This document shows positions 24,615 through 33,236 of a DNA stretch of 33,281 nt, in pieces. The position numbers and the translations under genes were made by a program. Position 1 is the stretch's first letter, and the number at the start of each line of letters is the position of its first letter. The notes beneath the pieces are model-generated. The model was not told where the DNA came from. It searched no databases and was given only the letters and a program-made list of their open reading frames with translations. Source of the DNA: Mycolicibacter sinensis (lineage in GTDB: Bacteria; Actinomycetota; Actinomycetes; Mycobacteriales; Mycobacteriaceae); the NCBI RefSeq assembly GCF_001667945.1, contig NZ_LZJK01000067.1, positions 1-33,281 on the forward strand, in the 5' to 3' direction.

Positions 24615-24669
24615 CCCGCGTCGCCAGCGGCCGGCCCCCGGGTGCTCTTGCGCACCGCTGCGACGCGGG
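24615..24669. promoter_or_regulatory. Long inverted repeat upstream of DUF3000 operon and hemE
   Basis: CCCGCGTCGCCAGCGG (24615-24630) pairs with CCGCTGCGACGCGGG (24655-24669), a 15-bp stem with one bulged C and a 24-base loop. It lies in the 187-bp divergent gap, ending 29 bases before the DUF3000 start and about 100 bases before hemE. It may be a structured leader, an operator, or a remnant terminator of a lost gene. Pairing is seen; the function is unknown. Confidence 0.45.
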
Positions 24670-24772
24670 TCGCCGAATCTCACGCTAACCCCCGGCGCCG
24701 GTCCGCGCAGACAGGCGCGCCGAATCGGCGCCGTTCGGCCCGGGTAACCCGGTCGTGGCAGCATTGACCCCG

Positions 24773-25834
24773 ATGAGTGCCCGTCGTGAGCTGCCCGAGT
24801 CGTCCTTTTTGGCCGCCGCTGCCGGCCGGCAACCCGCCCGGGTGCCGGTCTGGTTCATGCGGCAGGCCGGCCGGTCGCTGCCGGAATACCGAGCACTGCG
24901 CGCCCAGCACAGCATGCTGGCCGCCTGCTTCGATCCGGAGCTGGTCTGCGAGATCACCTTGCAGCCGGTGCGCCGCCACGGCGTGGACGCGGCGATCCTG
25001 TTCTCCGACATCGTGGTGCCGCTGCGGGGCGCCGGGGTGGACCTGGACATCGTGCCCGACGTCGGGCCGGTGATCGCCGACCCGGTACGCACCGCGGCCG
25101 ACATCGCCGCCCTGCGCCCGCTGGACCCCGAGCGGGTGACGGCCGTCGCCGAAGCGGTGTCGCTGCTGGTGGGCGCGCTCGGCGACGTGCCGCTGATCGG
25201 TTTCGCCGGAGCGCCGTTCACGCTGGCGTCCTACCTGGTCGAGGGGGGACCAAGCCGGACCCATGCCCGCACCAAGGCGATGATGCTGGCCGAGCCGGGC
25301 AGCTGGCACGCGCTCATGACCCGGCTCACCGATCTGACCATCGCGTTTCTGACCGTGCAGCTCGACCACGGGGTGGACGCCATCCAACTGTTCGACTCGT
25401 GGGCCGGCACGCTGAGCGTGGCCGACTACCGCAGCTTCGTGCTGCCGCACAGCGCCCGGGTGTTCGCCACGCTGGCCGGCGCCGGCGTGCCGATGACCCA
25501 TTTCGGGGTGCAGACCGCCGAGCTGCTGGGCGCCATGGCCGAAGCGATACGGCCGGCCCCCGCCGCTGTGGTGGGGGTGGACTGGCGGACCCGCCTGACC
25601 GATGCCGCCGCCCGGGTCGGTGCCGGCATCGCCTTGCAGGGCAACCTGGATCCGGCGGTGCTGTTGGCCGGCTGGCCGGTGACCGAACGCGCGGCCCGCG
25701 CCGTCGTCGCGGACGGCCGTGCCGCGGTGGCCGCCGGAGCGTCCGGGCATGTGTTCAACCTCGGGCACGGCGTGCTGCCGGAGTCGGACCCCGGCGTGCT
25801 CACCGAGCTGGTGTCGCTGGTCCATTCATTGTGA
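24773..25834 (+). CDS. hemE: Uroporphyrinogen decarboxylase
   Basis: A 353-residue cytoplasmic enzyme that removes the four acetate carboxyls of uroporphyrinogen III to give coproporphyrinogen III. The N-terminal signature [16 protein letters not shown] is present with the substrate-binding arginines, together with [10 protein letters not shown] (catalytic Asp), [19 protein letters not shown], and the C-terminal [13 protein letters not shown] 24773 gives the family-typical start; GTG 24755 would add six residues and neither has a good ribosome-binding site. The stop overlaps the hemY start (GTGA), so the two are translationally coupled. In M. tuberculosis echA15 lies upstream; it is absent here. 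Confidence 0.97.
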   Translation: MSARRELPESSFLAAAAGRQPARVPVWFMRQAGRSLPEYRALRAQHSMLAACFDPELVCEITLQPVRRHGVDAAILFSDIVVPLRGAGVDLDIVPDVGPVIADPVRTAADIAALRPLDPERVTAVAEAVSLLVGALGDVPLIGFAGAPFTLASYLVEGGPSRTHARTKAMMLAEPGSWHALMTRLTDLTIAFLTVQLDHGVDAIQLFDSWAGTLSVADYRSFVLPHSARVFATLAGAGVPMTHFGVQTAELLGAMAEAIRPAPAAVVGVDWRTRLTDAAARVGAGIALQGNLDPAVLLAGWPVTERAARAVVADGRAAVAAGASGHVFNLGHGVLPESDPGVLTELVSLVHSL

Positions 25835-27192
25835 CCACGTCGTATTGCGTTGTCGGAGGCGGTATCTCCGGTCTGGCCGCCGCCTATCGACTGCGCGCGA
25901 CGCTCGGTGACGCGGTCGACATCACGGTGTTCGATCCGGCCGACCGGCTCGGCGGCGTGCTGCGCACCGAGACGATGGGCGGTATCGCCGTGGATGTGGG
26001 CGCGGAGGCGTTCATCGCGCGCCGGCCTGAGGTGCCCGCCCTGCTGGCCGAGCTGGGGCTGGCCGATCGCGAACGCACCACCACCGGGGTGCGGCCGCTG
26101 CTCTACCGCCGCCGGAAGCTGCATCCGTTGCCGCCGGGGACGCTCAGCGGAATCCCGTCCTCGCCGGGGTCGATGGCCGGGCTGGTCGACGAGGAGACCA
26201 TCGCCCGCATCGCCGCCGAACCCACCCGCCCGCTGACGTTCGAACCCGGCAGCGATCCGACGCTGGGCACACTGGTGGCCGACCGGTTCGGCGAGCAGGT
26301 AGTGGCCTGCTCGGTGGACCCGCTGATCGGCGGCGTCTACGCCGGGTCGGCGGCGACGGTCGGGCTGCGCTCAGCGGTTCCGGGCCTGGCTGCCGCGCTG
26401 GACGACGGCGCCCCCAGCCTCACCGCGGCGGTGTTGCGGGCATTACCGACGACCACCGGCATACCGGTGTTCGGGGCGATCGCCGGCGGGTATCAGGTGC
26501 TGATCGACGCCCTGGTGCGCCGCAGCAGGCTGCGCTGGGTGCAGGCGGCGGTGACGCAGATCGACCCGGCCGGAGATGCGTGGCTGTTGCGGGACGCCGC
26601 CGGCGGCTACCACCGCGCCGACCGGCTGGTGATGGCGGTGCCCGCCCACGTGCTGGCCCGGCTGGCCACCGGGTTCGCCCCGCGTACTGCGGCGGCGGCC
26701 AGCCAGATCACCCATGCCTCGTCGGTGGTGGTGGCGCTGGCGGTGCCCGCCGGTGCGGGGTTCCCGGACAACTCCGGGGTACTGGTCGCGACCGGGGAAC
26801 GGCTGAACGCCAAGGCGATCACCTTGACCTCACGCAAGTGGGACAGCTGGGGGTATGGCGGCAAGGTCGAAGTGCTGCGGTTGTCGTTCGGCCGGTTCGG
26901 TGACTCCCGCACCCGGGCCTCCGACCCGGAGCTGGTGGCGTGGGCGGTGGCCGACCTCGAGACCGTCTTCGGCGCAGTGGTGGACCCGCTGGACGTACGG
27001 GTCCAGCGTTGGCCTGCGGCGATGCCGCAATATCGTTCCGGGCACGCCGGCCTGATCGCCGCGCTGCGCGCCGGACTGCCCCCCACGGTGGCGGTCGCGG
27101 GCAACTACCTCGACGGCATCGGGGTGCCGGCCTGCGTCGCGGCGGCCGATCGTGCGGTGGCGGCCGTGACCAGCGCCACCCCGGCGCGCTAG
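25831..27192 (+). CDS. hemY: Coproporphyrinogen III oxidase (HemY/CgoX, FAD-dependent)
   Basis: A 453-residue flavoprotein that oxidises coproporphyrinogen III to coproporphyrin III in the actinobacterial coproporphyrin-dependent heme pathway, though usually annotated protoporphyrinogen oxidase. The N-terminal FAD motif [13 protein letters not shown] is followed by F-D-P-A-D-R-L-G-G and by D-V-G-A-E-A-F-I. The substrate-domain segment [10 protein letters not shown] lies near 165. The C-terminal FAD contact is [14 protein letters not shown]. The GTG 25831 start overlaps the hemE stop and gives the same length as the M. tuberculosis protein. chdC follows 35 bp later, which fits the coproporphyrin rather than the protoporphyrin route. 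Confidence 0.95.
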   Translation: MTTSYCVVGGGISGLAAAYRLRATLGDAVDITVFDPADRLGGVLRTETMGGIAVDVGAEAFIARRPEVPALLAELGLADRERTTTGVRPLLYRRRKLHPLPPGTLSGIPSSPGSMAGLVDEETIARIAAEPTRPLTFEPGSDPTLGTLVADRFGEQVVACSVDPLIGGVYAGSAATVGLRSAVPGLAAALDDGAPSLTAAVLRALPTTTGIPVFGAIAGGYQVLIDALVRRSRLRWVQAAVTQIDPAGDAWLLRDAAGGYHRADRLVMAVPAHVLARLATGFAPRTAAAASQITHASSVVVALAVPAGAGFPDNSGVLVATGERLNAKAITLTSRKWDSWGYGGKVEVLRLSFGRFGDSRTRASDPELVAWAVADLETVFGAVVDPLDVRVQRWPAAMPQYRSGHAGLIAALRAGLPPTVAVAGNYLDGIGVPACVAAADRAVAAVTSATPAR

Positions 27193-27227
27193 AGCACTTT
27201 GCGGCGCGTCGTGGCAGCATATGGGCC

Positions 27228-27929
27228 ATGGCGCACCTCGACTACGACAAGCTGAATTCCACCATCCGCTACGTGATGTTCTCGGTGTTCTCGGTTCGTC
27301 CCGGGGTGCTCGACGACGGCCCCGCCACCCGTGACGAGGTCGCCGACCAGGCTGCCACCTTCCTCAAGCAGCAGGAGGAGCGCGGCGTGGTGATCCGCGG
27401 CGTCTACGACGTCGCAGGCCTGCGCGCCGACGCCGACTTCATGATCTGGAGCCACGCCGAGCGGGTGGAGGACCTGCAGGCCACCTACGCCGGCTTCCGG
27501 CGCACCGCGCTGGGGCGGGCCTGCGAACCGGTGTGGAGCAGCGTCGCGTTGCACCGGCCGGCCGAGTTCAACCGCAGTCACGTCCCGGCGTTCATCGCCG
27601 GTGAACCGGCAGGCGCCTACGTCTGCGTGTACCCCTTCGTGCGGTCGCTCGAGTGGTATGTCCTACCCGAAGAGGACCGCCGCCGGATGCTGGCCGAGCA
27701 CGGTATGGCGGCCCGGGAGTACAAGGATGTGCGGGCCAACACGGTGCCCGCGTTCGCGCTCGGGGATTACGAGTGGATTCTGGCGTTCGAGGCGCCCGAA
27801 CTCGACCGGATCGTCGACCTGATGCGCGACCTGCGCAACACCGAGGCCCGGTTGCACGCCCGGGAGGAAACCCCGTTCTTCACCGGCCCCCGGGTCGAGG
27901 TCGAGCAGTTGGTGGCGTCGCTGCCGTAG
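27228..27929 (+). CDS. chdC: Coproheme decarboxylase ChdC (HemQ)
   Basis: A 233-residue enzyme that oxidatively decarboxylates two propionates of Fe-coproporphyrin III to make heme b, the last step of this pathway. It belongs to the chlorite-dismutase-like fold. The key actinobacterial residues are all at the known numbers: catalytic Tyr135 in Y-V-C-V-Y-P-F, distal base His118 in N-R-S-H-V-P, and proximal heme ligand His158 in L-A-E-H-G-M. ATG 27228 gives [10 protein letters not shown], the usual mycobacterial start. The gene is 35 bp after hemY on the same strand. Ferrochelatase is not in the window. In M. tuberculosis a methyltransferase gene (Rv2675c) follows; here the convergent msrB follows directly. 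Confidence 0.96.
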   Translation: MAHLDYDKLNSTIRYVMFSVFSVRPGVLDDGPATRDEVADQAATFLKQQEERGVVIRGVYDVAGLRADADFMIWSHAERVEDLQATYAGFRRTALGRACEPVWSSVALHRPAEFNRSHVPAFIAGEPAGAYVCVYPFVRSLEWYVLPEEDRRRMLAEHGMAAREYKDVRANTVPAFALGDYEWILAFEAPELDRIVDLMRDLRNTEARLHAREETPFFTGPRVEVEQLVASLP

Positions 27930-27986
27930 CGGTCGTCGAGGCTGTTGTTGGTGTGGGAGAGAGCGAGTGGTGGCCACGGTAACTGT

Positions 27987-28003
27987 CCCCCGCAAGCGGG
28001 AGG
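27987..28003. terminator. Small hairpin between chdC and msrB
   Basis: CCCG...CGGG arms (27989-27992 and 27997-28000) close on a four-base loop, with further partial pairing outside. It lies in the 111-bp gap between the convergent chdC and msrB genes. The stem is short and has a mismatch, so a terminator role is only suggested by position. Confidence 0.3.
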
Positions 28004-28040
28004 TGTCCCCAGGCTCGGCGCTCAGGACGCGATGCGTTCG

Positions 28041-28451
28041 TCAGGACGACGCCGGGACCAGCCGCAGGCAGATTGAGTTGATGCAGTAGCGCTGGTCGGT
28101 CGGGGTGGGGTAGCCCTCGCCTTCGAACACGTGGCCCAGGTGGCTGTGGCAGGCCGCGCACAACACCTCGGTGCGACGCATCCCCAGCGAGTCATCCGGA
28201 CGCAAGATCACCGCATCGGAATCCGCCGGGTCGAAGAACGACGGCCACCCGCAGTGCGACGGGAATTTCTCTGTGCTGCGGAACAATTCGGCGCCGCACG
28301 CCCGGCACTCGTAGACACCCTCGGTGGTGGTGTCGGTGTATTCGCCGGTGTTCGGCGGCTCGGTGCCGCCGCGGCGCAGCACCGCGAACTCCTCGGGGGT
28401 GAGTTTTTGGCGCCACTCGTCGTCGGTGAGGGTCACCTTGGGAGAGGTCAT
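28041..28451 (-). CDS. msrB: Peptide methionine (R)-S-oxide reductase MsrB
   Basis: A 136-residue cytoplasmic repair enzyme that reduces methionine-R-sulfoxide in proteins. The two zinc CxxC pairs are visible in Y-E-C-R-A-C-G and V-L-C-A-A-C-H-S-H-L-G-H-V-F. The substrate motif H-C-G-W-P-S-F-F and the catalytic cysteine in R-Y-C-I-N-S near the C-terminus are intact. Another cysteine, two residues after the last serine (S-I-C-L), replaces the usual serine and is unusual but outside the catalytic position. Its start overlaps the aftC stop by four bases (ATGA), so it is translationally coupled to aftC. Confidence 0.96.
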   Translation of the reverse strand: MTSPKVTLTDDEWRQKLTPEEFAVLRRGGTEPPNTGEYTDTTTEGVYECRACGAELFRSTEKFPSHCGWPSFFDPADSDAVILRPDDSLGMRRTEVLCAACHSHLGHVFEGEGYPTPTDQRYCINSICLRLVPASS

Positions 28452-29758
28452 GCTTCCACGCTAGCCCGCTTCGGCTCGGCCGTCAGCCACGCCGGATCGA
28501 TCCCGTCGTCGAGGCGGCCTTCCTGCCGGGCGTCGAGGTAGCGGTAGCACAGCACCGTGCAGATGACGATCAGCAGCAGCGACCAGCCGTAGGTGATCTT
28601 GAGGTAGTCCAGTGGCCGCCCGATGTTCATCCACCGGAAGATCAGCCACTTGTCCAGGGTCATGAACCCGTAGACGCCCAGCCAGGCCGGCCAGTTGCGC
28701 AGCACCGAGTTGGGCAGCACCACGGTCATCAGGAACGGGAACAGCACGATCGAGTAGTAGCCCTGGCCGAGCGACAGCACCAGGAACGACCACGTCAGCA
28801 GCACGCCGGAGGAGGTCAGCAGCCAGAACCGGGGGTCGCGGGTGCGGTAGTAGCGGTAGAGCAGCCACAGGCTCACTGCCGCGATCGCGGTGAACAACAC
28901 CCGCATGAACAGGATCAAACCCGAGGGCAGGCCGAAGAAGACGCCGTTGCCCAGGATCGAGGAGTTGAAGTAGTCGCGGGTACCCATGATGTAGGGAACC
29001 GTGTGGGTGAAGTAGCTGGTCGGATCGCTGGCCAGCGGAAACGCGGCCAGGTTGAACAACACCGGGACCGTGATCGCCCCCACGAACGGGCGCCACTGCC
29101 GGCTCAGCAGCGGCAGCAACAGCAGCGGCGCCAGCACCGGCTTGACCACCAGGGTCAGCCCGATCGCGACACCGGCCCACCACTGGCGGCTCGGCCGGCC
29201 GTCCAGCACCCAGCGCAGGTAGAGCACCTCGGCCAGCAGGATGACGCCGTTGATGTTGGTGAACACCAATGTGCTGGACACGCTCTCGGTCAAAAACATC
29301 GCCGCCAGCAGCGCCGGGGCCGCCACCGAGGTCAGTCCGAATCCGAACATCCGCAGCAGGAGGTAGGCCGCGATCAGGATCGCGATCGTGTTGGTGGCGA
29401 TGAAGGTGTACCGCGACAGCGTCTCGGGCAGATACCCGAACGGCGACATCAGCAGCGTGCCGCCGGGGGAGTACAGGTAGTGCGGGTCGACGTAGTCGAA
29501 GTGCTCGTTGTAGATGTCCAAGCCGTGCCGGAAGTTGAGCACCGCCCGGTAGACCGGCTTGAAGTCATCGGTGATGTTGCCGTTCAGCGGCAGGATCACC
29601 GCGCGGTGAATCAACGACATGATGGCCACCGGCCACAGCACCGAACGCAGCACGGTCGCGGTGCTCGGTGCGCTGGTGGGTGGCCGAAATGCGGCCAGCA
29701 GGGCGGTGCCTGCCCGGTTTGCAAGGGAGTCGGCTGCCGTCACCAGCGCACCGTACAC
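28448..29758 (-). CDS. aftC: Alpha-(1->3)-arabinofuranosyltransferase AftC
   Basis: A 436-residue polytopic GT-C glycosyltransferase (Rv2673). It uses decaprenyl-phospho-arabinose to add the alpha-1,3 branches to the arabinan of arabinogalactan and lipoarabinomannan, on the outer face of the membrane. The first extracytoplasmic loop holds the GT-C acidic pair, Asp64-Asp65 in N-I-T-D-D-F-K-P-V-Y-R, followed by D-I-Y-N-E-H-F-D-Y-V-D-P-H-Y-L-Y-S-P-P-like segments. About ten further hydrophobic spans follow. GTG 29758 was chosen because it gives the M. tuberculosis-like start V-Y-G-A-L-V-T-A-A-D; there is no ribosome-binding site, but the preceding gene stops only 23 bp upstream, suggesting coupling. 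Confidence 0.95.
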   Translation of the reverse strand: MYGALVTAADSLANRAGTALLAAFRPPTSAPSTATVLRSVLWPVAIMSLIHRAVILPLNGNITDDFKPVYRAVLNFRHGLDIYNEHFDYVDPHYLYSPGGTLLMSPFGYLPETLSRYTFIATNTIAILIAAYLLLRMFGFGLTSVAAPALLAAMFLTESVSSTLVFTNINGVILLAEVLYLRWVLDGRPSRQWWAGVAIGLTLVVKPVLAPLLLLPLLSRQWRPFVGAITVPVLFNLAAFPLASDPTSYFTHTVPYIMGTRDYFNSSILGNGVFFGLPSGLILFMRVLFTAIAAVSLWLLYRYYRTRDPRFWLLTSSGVLLTWSFLVLSLGQGYYSIVLFPFLMTVVLPNSVLRNWPAWLGVYGFMTLDKWLIFRWMNIGRPLDYLKITYGWSLLLIVICTVLCYRYLDARQEGRLDDGIDPAWLTAEPKRASVEA

Positions 29759-29781
29759 CGAACGGGTGCGCCAGCCCCAGC

Positions 29782-31341
29782 TCAGGCCGGGCAGTAGACG
29801 TCGGTGTCGGGCAGCTTGCCGCTGTCGAGGTAACTGATCAGCGGCGGCAGGGTGCACGAGGAGTACACGGTGGCGCCGTGCCCGATGCCCTGCCACATCA
29901 CCCGCTTGCTGGCTGCGCCGGCGTTGATGACGGCCGCGGCGGTGGCCGCCACGCCCTCTTCTCCGACGATCGGGTCGTTTTGTACCCCGAACAGCAGCAC
30001 GTCGATGGTGAGGTCTTTCGGCGGCTCCGGGGTGGCGCTGCTGGGCCAGCTCAGGCACTGCGCCATGTCGAGGGCGCCGACGGCGCCGAACTGCGGGTAC
30101 TCCTTGCCCCAGGCCACCACCAGCTCCCGGACCCGGTCGGGGGTAGGCCGGTTGAGTGCGTCGGCGCAGGAGTTGATGAAGTGGCCGTCGCCGCCGACGA
30201 TGCCCTGGGCGCGGTTGATCAGGTTGTTCAACAGATTGGGGTCACCGGTATGCGCGCTCGCCAGCGCCCGGGCCAATTCGTTGGTGCTGTTGACGCGGTC
30301 GCCGAGCGGATAGCCCAGGGCCGTGACGATGGCATGGGTCACCGCCGCCACCGAGGCGCCGCCCGGGCCGTGCCCGGACCGGGCGGAGTCCAGCACCGCG
30401 TCGACGACGCCCTTCGGGTCGGGGGCCAGGGCGCAGTTGACCGCGACACACTGCGCGGCGAACGCGTCGAAGGCCGCCTCTTGGCCCTTGATCCGCTGTT
30501 CGGCGGCGGCTTCGGCGGCCACCCCGAGCGGGATGGGGGAGTCCAGCGCCAGCCGGGCCACCTTGCCGGGATGGGATCCGGCGTAGGCCAGGGCGACCTG
30601 GGCTCCATTGCCGACCCCGATGAGCGCCAGCGCCGGCACATCCCAGATGCTGCGCAACCGTTCCAGGTCAGTAGCGGCGTGGGTGTTGTCGTAAGCGGAC
30701 TCCCCGGGGGAGATGGAATCGGTGCAGTCGGTGGTGGCGGTCATCGCCACGGTGCCCAAGTTAGCCACCGGGTCGTCGCCGGGGGCGAACTGCGCCAGGT
30801 TCCACATCGCGTCGCGGTCACTGCGCTCGCGACAGTCCACCGGGCTCGACATCCCGGTGCCGCGCCGGTCCACGGCGACCACCGGGTGGCCGTTGAGCAC
30901 GTCGGCACCGCCGCGGGCCAGCCAGGTCGGTAACTGCAGCGACGACGGCAGGTCCCAGCCGGTGGTGAAGACCACCGGCCCGGCGTCGGCGGGGGTCTGT
31001 ACCGACCGGGCCCGCACCACACCGATGCTGATCGCCGAGGAGCCGCCGCCGAGCGGGTCGACGTCGGCGTCATAGCTGGCGCAGTCCAACCGCACCCCGG
31101 GGGTGGCGGGCACCGCGGCGTCGTTGAACACCCGTGCCGTGCAGTCATGCCAGGGCAGGTCGTTCTTGGGGACCTCGACCGCCGGTGGGCCGGCCTTGTC
31201 GGAGGTGGTCTCGGGCTGCCCCTGTGGCCCGGCGCCGGAGTCGGTGGCAAAGCGTGGGTTCGCGGCCAGCCCGGGCGCGCAGCCGGACAGCGCGAGAGCC
31301 ACCGGCAGGGCGGCCGCGAGCGCGAACCTGGCAAGACTCAT
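29782..31341 (-). CDS. Lipoprotein of the secreted tripeptidyl-protease (alpha/beta hydrolase) family, probable pseudoenzyme
   Basis: A 519-residue exported protein (Rv2672 by position). A lipoprotein signal peptide ends at lipobox L-S-G-C with Cys21, then a disordered linker to about 60, then a hydrolase domain and a C-terminal TAP-like region with Q-N-D-P-I-V and G-I-G-H-G, which keep the acid and histidine of the triad. At the nucleophile elbow the sequence is I-G-V-G-N-G-A-Q, so Gly244 stands where the catalytic serine should be, and the G-G-P-G oxyanion motif is replaced by T-T-G-W-D. Six or more cysteines suggest disulfides. It may have a non-catalytic envelope role. ATG 31341 was chosen for the AAGGTG site six bases upstream; GTG 31350 is the alternative. 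Confidence 0.88.
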   Translation of the reverse strand: MSLARFALAAALPVALALSGCAPGLAANPRFATDSGAGPQGQPETTSDKAGPPAVEVPKNDLPWHDCTARVFNDAAVPATPGVRLDCASYDADVDPLGGGSSAISIGVVRARSVQTPADAGPVVFTTGWDLPSSLQLPTWLARGGADVLNGHPVVAVDRRGTGMSSPVDCRERSDRDAMWNLAQFAPGDDPVANLGTVAMTATTDCTDSISPGESAYDNTHAATDLERLRSIWDVPALALIGVGNGAQVALAYAGSHPGKVARLALDSPIPLGVAAEAAAEQRIKGQEAAFDAFAAQCVAVNCALAPDPKGVVDAVLDSARSGHGPGGASVAAVTHAIVTALGYPLGDRVNSTNELARALASAHTGDPNLLNNLINRAQGIVGGDGHFINSCADALNRPTPDRVRELVVAWGKEYPQFGAVGALDMAQCLSWPSSATPEPPKDLTIDVLLFGVQNDPIVGEEGVAATAAAVINAGAASKRVMWQGIGHGATVYSSCTLPPLISYLDSGKLPDTDVYCPA

Positions 31342-31351
31342 GCCTGTCACC

Positions 31352-32134
31352 TTATAGGCGGGCGCTTGTGACGTAGCGGCCGTAGAGGTAGCCGGATTCG
31401 TCGGTCAGCAGATGCGCGCAGTGCATCCGGGTGGCCACCTCGCCGGGGCCGGTGGCGATGCGGCGGGCCAGCCCCCCGACCAGGAAGGGGGCGACGGTCA
31501 GGCATAGCTCGTCGAGAAGATCGCGTTCGATCAGCGCGCCCAGCAGCATCGGGCCGCCCTCGGTGAGCACCCGATACTGCCCACGGGCGGCCAACGCGGA
31601 CAGGATCGTTGCCTCATCGACCCGGTCCGGGTCACCGGCCGAGCAGTCCAGCACCTCCGCGCGCCCGGCCAGCCGTCGCCGCGTGTCGTCGGCCACCGCC
31701 GCGCTGGTCAACACCAACGGCGGCAGCTCGGTGTCGGTGAAGACCCGCAGGTCGCGATCCAGCTGCCCGGACCCGGTGACGATCGCCAGCCTGGGCACCT
31801 CGGACTGTCCGCGGTCGCGCCGGCGCAGACGCTCGGCGACGTTGAGCCGGGCGCCGCCGTAGTTCTCCACCCGGACCGTGCCCGCGCCGACCAGCACGAC
31901 GTCGGCCAGCGCCCGCAGCAACATGAACAGGGTCCGGTCACCGGGACTGCCCAGCCCGCCGGACTTGCCGTCCATGGTGGCGCCGCCGTCGATGCTGCCG
32001 ATGAAATTGGCCCGCACCCAGATGCGCGGCTGCTCGGGTTCGGGGTAGGCGTACAGCCGGGCCAGCTCGGCATCGTCGACGGGCCGCGCCGAGTCCAGCC
32101 GGGTGAAACCCGGGTCTGCGCTGAGGTCGGACAT
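31352..32134 (-). CDS. ribD: RibD C-terminal-domain reductase (RibD/Rv2671-like)
   Basis: A 260-residue cytoplasmic NADPH-dependent reductase with only the RibD C-terminal (DHFR-like) domain; the N-terminal deaminase domain of bifunctional RibD is absent. Visible motifs are N-F-I-G-S-I-D-G-G-A-T-M-D-G-K-S-G, the L-V-G-A-G-T-V-R-V-E-N-Y-G loop, and R-V-L-T-E-G-G-P-M-L-L-G near the NADPH site. The M. tuberculosis relative Rv2671 can substitute for dihydrofolate reductase and confers para-aminosalicylate resistance when overexpressed, so a folate-related role is likely. ATG 32134 was preferred to GTG 32140; neither has a strong ribosome-binding site. It ends 10 bp before the lipoprotein gene, probably opening the ribD-lipoprotein-aftC-msrB unit. 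Confidence 0.93.
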   Translation of the reverse strand: MSDLSADPGFTRLDSARPVDDAELARLYAYPEPEQPRIWVRANFIGSIDGGATMDGKSGGLGSPGDRTLFMLLRALADVVLVGAGTVRVENYGGARLNVAERLRRRDRGQSEVPRLAIVTGSGQLDRDLRVFTDTELPPLVLTSAAVADDTRRRLAGRAEVLDCSAGDPDRVDEATILSALAARGQYRVLTEGGPMLLGALIERDLLDELCLTVAPFLVGGLARRIATGPGEVATRMHCAHLLTDESGYLYGRYVTSARL

Positions 32135-32156
32135 GGCCACGATTGCACCATGTGGC

Positions 32157-32162
32157 TACAGT
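32157..32162 (+). promoter_or_regulatory. -10 element of leaderless zapE promoter
   Basis: TACAGT fits TANNNT and is followed by six bases and GTG 32169. No ribosome-binding site is present, so a leaderless transcript is likely. The element lies in the 34-bp gap to the divergent ribD. Confidence 0.55.
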
Positions 32163-32168
32163 TCCTGC

Positions 32169-33215
32169 GTGCCTAATCCCGCCGTCGACGGAATCGACCA
32201 CCTGGTGGACCGGCATCCGGCCGTCTCACCGGAGCGGTTGATCGCGCAGCTCACGCCGCCGCCGACCTTCGCCGGGGCCAGCTTCGCCAGCTACCGGCCC
32301 GACCCGGCCGAGCCCACCCAGGCCGCGGCCGTGGTGGCCTGCACCGCGTTCTGCGCCCAGGCACTGGAGCGGCGGGCCGGGCGGCGCCGACTGTTCGGTA
32401 AGCGCGAAGTGCTGCCGGGGGTCGGGCTCTACCTCGACGGCGGATTCGGTGTCGGCAAGACCCACCTGCTGGCGTCGGTCTACCGCCAGATCACCGAGAC
32501 CACCGAGGGGGCGCAGCCGCATCGCACGGCGTTCGCGACGTTCATGGAACTCACCCAGCTGGCCGGGGTGTTCGGGTTCACCGAGTGCATCGAGTTGCTC
32601 GGCGACTACACGGTGGTCTGCATCGATGAGTTCGAACTCGACGACCCGGGCAACACCACCCTGGTATCGCGGCTGCTGTCCGAGCTGGTGGCGCGCGGGG
32701 TCTCGATTGCCGCCACGTCGAACACCCTGCCCGAGCAGCTCGGAGAGGGGCGCTTCGCCGTGCAGGATTTTCTGCGCGAGATCCACGCTCTGGCAAGCAT
32801 TTTCACTCCGGTACGGGTCGACGGCCCGGACTATCGGCATCGGGACCTGCCCCCGGCGCCGGAACCGCCGACGGACCAGCAGGTCGTGCAGCGCGCTGCG
32901 GCGCTGCCCGGTTCCACGTTGGACGACTTCGACGCGCTGTGCGCGCATCTGGCCACCATGCACCCGTCGCGGTATCTGACCCTGATCGAAGGTGTCACCG
33001 GAGTCTTTCTCACCGGCGCGCATCCCATCGACGATCAGAACGTGGCGCTGCGCCTGGTGGCGCTGACCGACCGGCTCTACGATGCCGGCACCCCGGTGGT
33101 GGCCTCCGGGGCGAAGCTGGACGACATTTTCAGTGCCGAGATGCTGGCCGGCGGCTACCGCAAGAAATACCTGCGGGCCACCTCCCGGCTGCTGGCGTTG
33201 AGCACCGGCGGTTAG
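32169..33215 (+). CDS. zapE: ZapE/AFG1-like P-loop ATPase
   Basis: A 348-residue AAA+-type ATPase (Rv2670c by position). The Walker A motif is G-G-F-G-V-G-K-T-H at 91-99 and Walker B is V-V-C-I-D-E-F at 149-155. L-V-A-R-G-V-S-I-A-A-T-S-N-T-L-P near 175-195 is the sensor 1 region, with the family's conserved Q-D-F-L-R-E-I after it. In Escherichia coli ZapE acts on FtsZ during division and mitochondrial AFG1 assists protein quality control; the mycobacterial role is unknown. GTG 32169 is supported by the leaderless -10 and gives a start P-N-P-A-V-D-G-I-D-H-L. Divergent from ribD. Confidence 0.93.
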   Translation: MPNPAVDGIDHLVDRHPAVSPERLIAQLTPPPTFAGASFASYRPDPAEPTQAAAVVACTAFCAQALERRAGRRRLFGKREVLPGVGLYLDGGFGVGKTHLLASVYRQITETTEGAQPHRTAFATFMELTQLAGVFGFTECIELLGDYTVVCIDEFELDDPGNTTLVSRLLSELVARGVSIAATSNTLPEQLGEGRFAVQDFLREIHALASIFTPVRVDGPDYRHRDLPPAPEPPTDQQVVQRAAALPGSTLDDFDALCAHLATMHPSRYLTLIEGVTGVFLTGAHPIDDQNVALRLVALTDRLYDAGTPVVASGAKLDDIFSAEMLAGGYRKKYLRATSRLLALSTGG

Positions 33216-33236
33216 CTGGCTGTGGGTCGTGTCAAG

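Noticed and set aside
27980..28012. CRISPR-like repeat (CCCCCGCAAGCGGGAGG)
   Set aside because: It resembles GC-rich CRISPR repeats superficially, but there is only one copy and no spacer array.
29759..30058. 100-residue N-terminal extension of aftC
   Set aside because: It overlaps the end of the lipoprotein gene, is Arg-rich and has no match to the AftC start; GTG 29758 fits the family.
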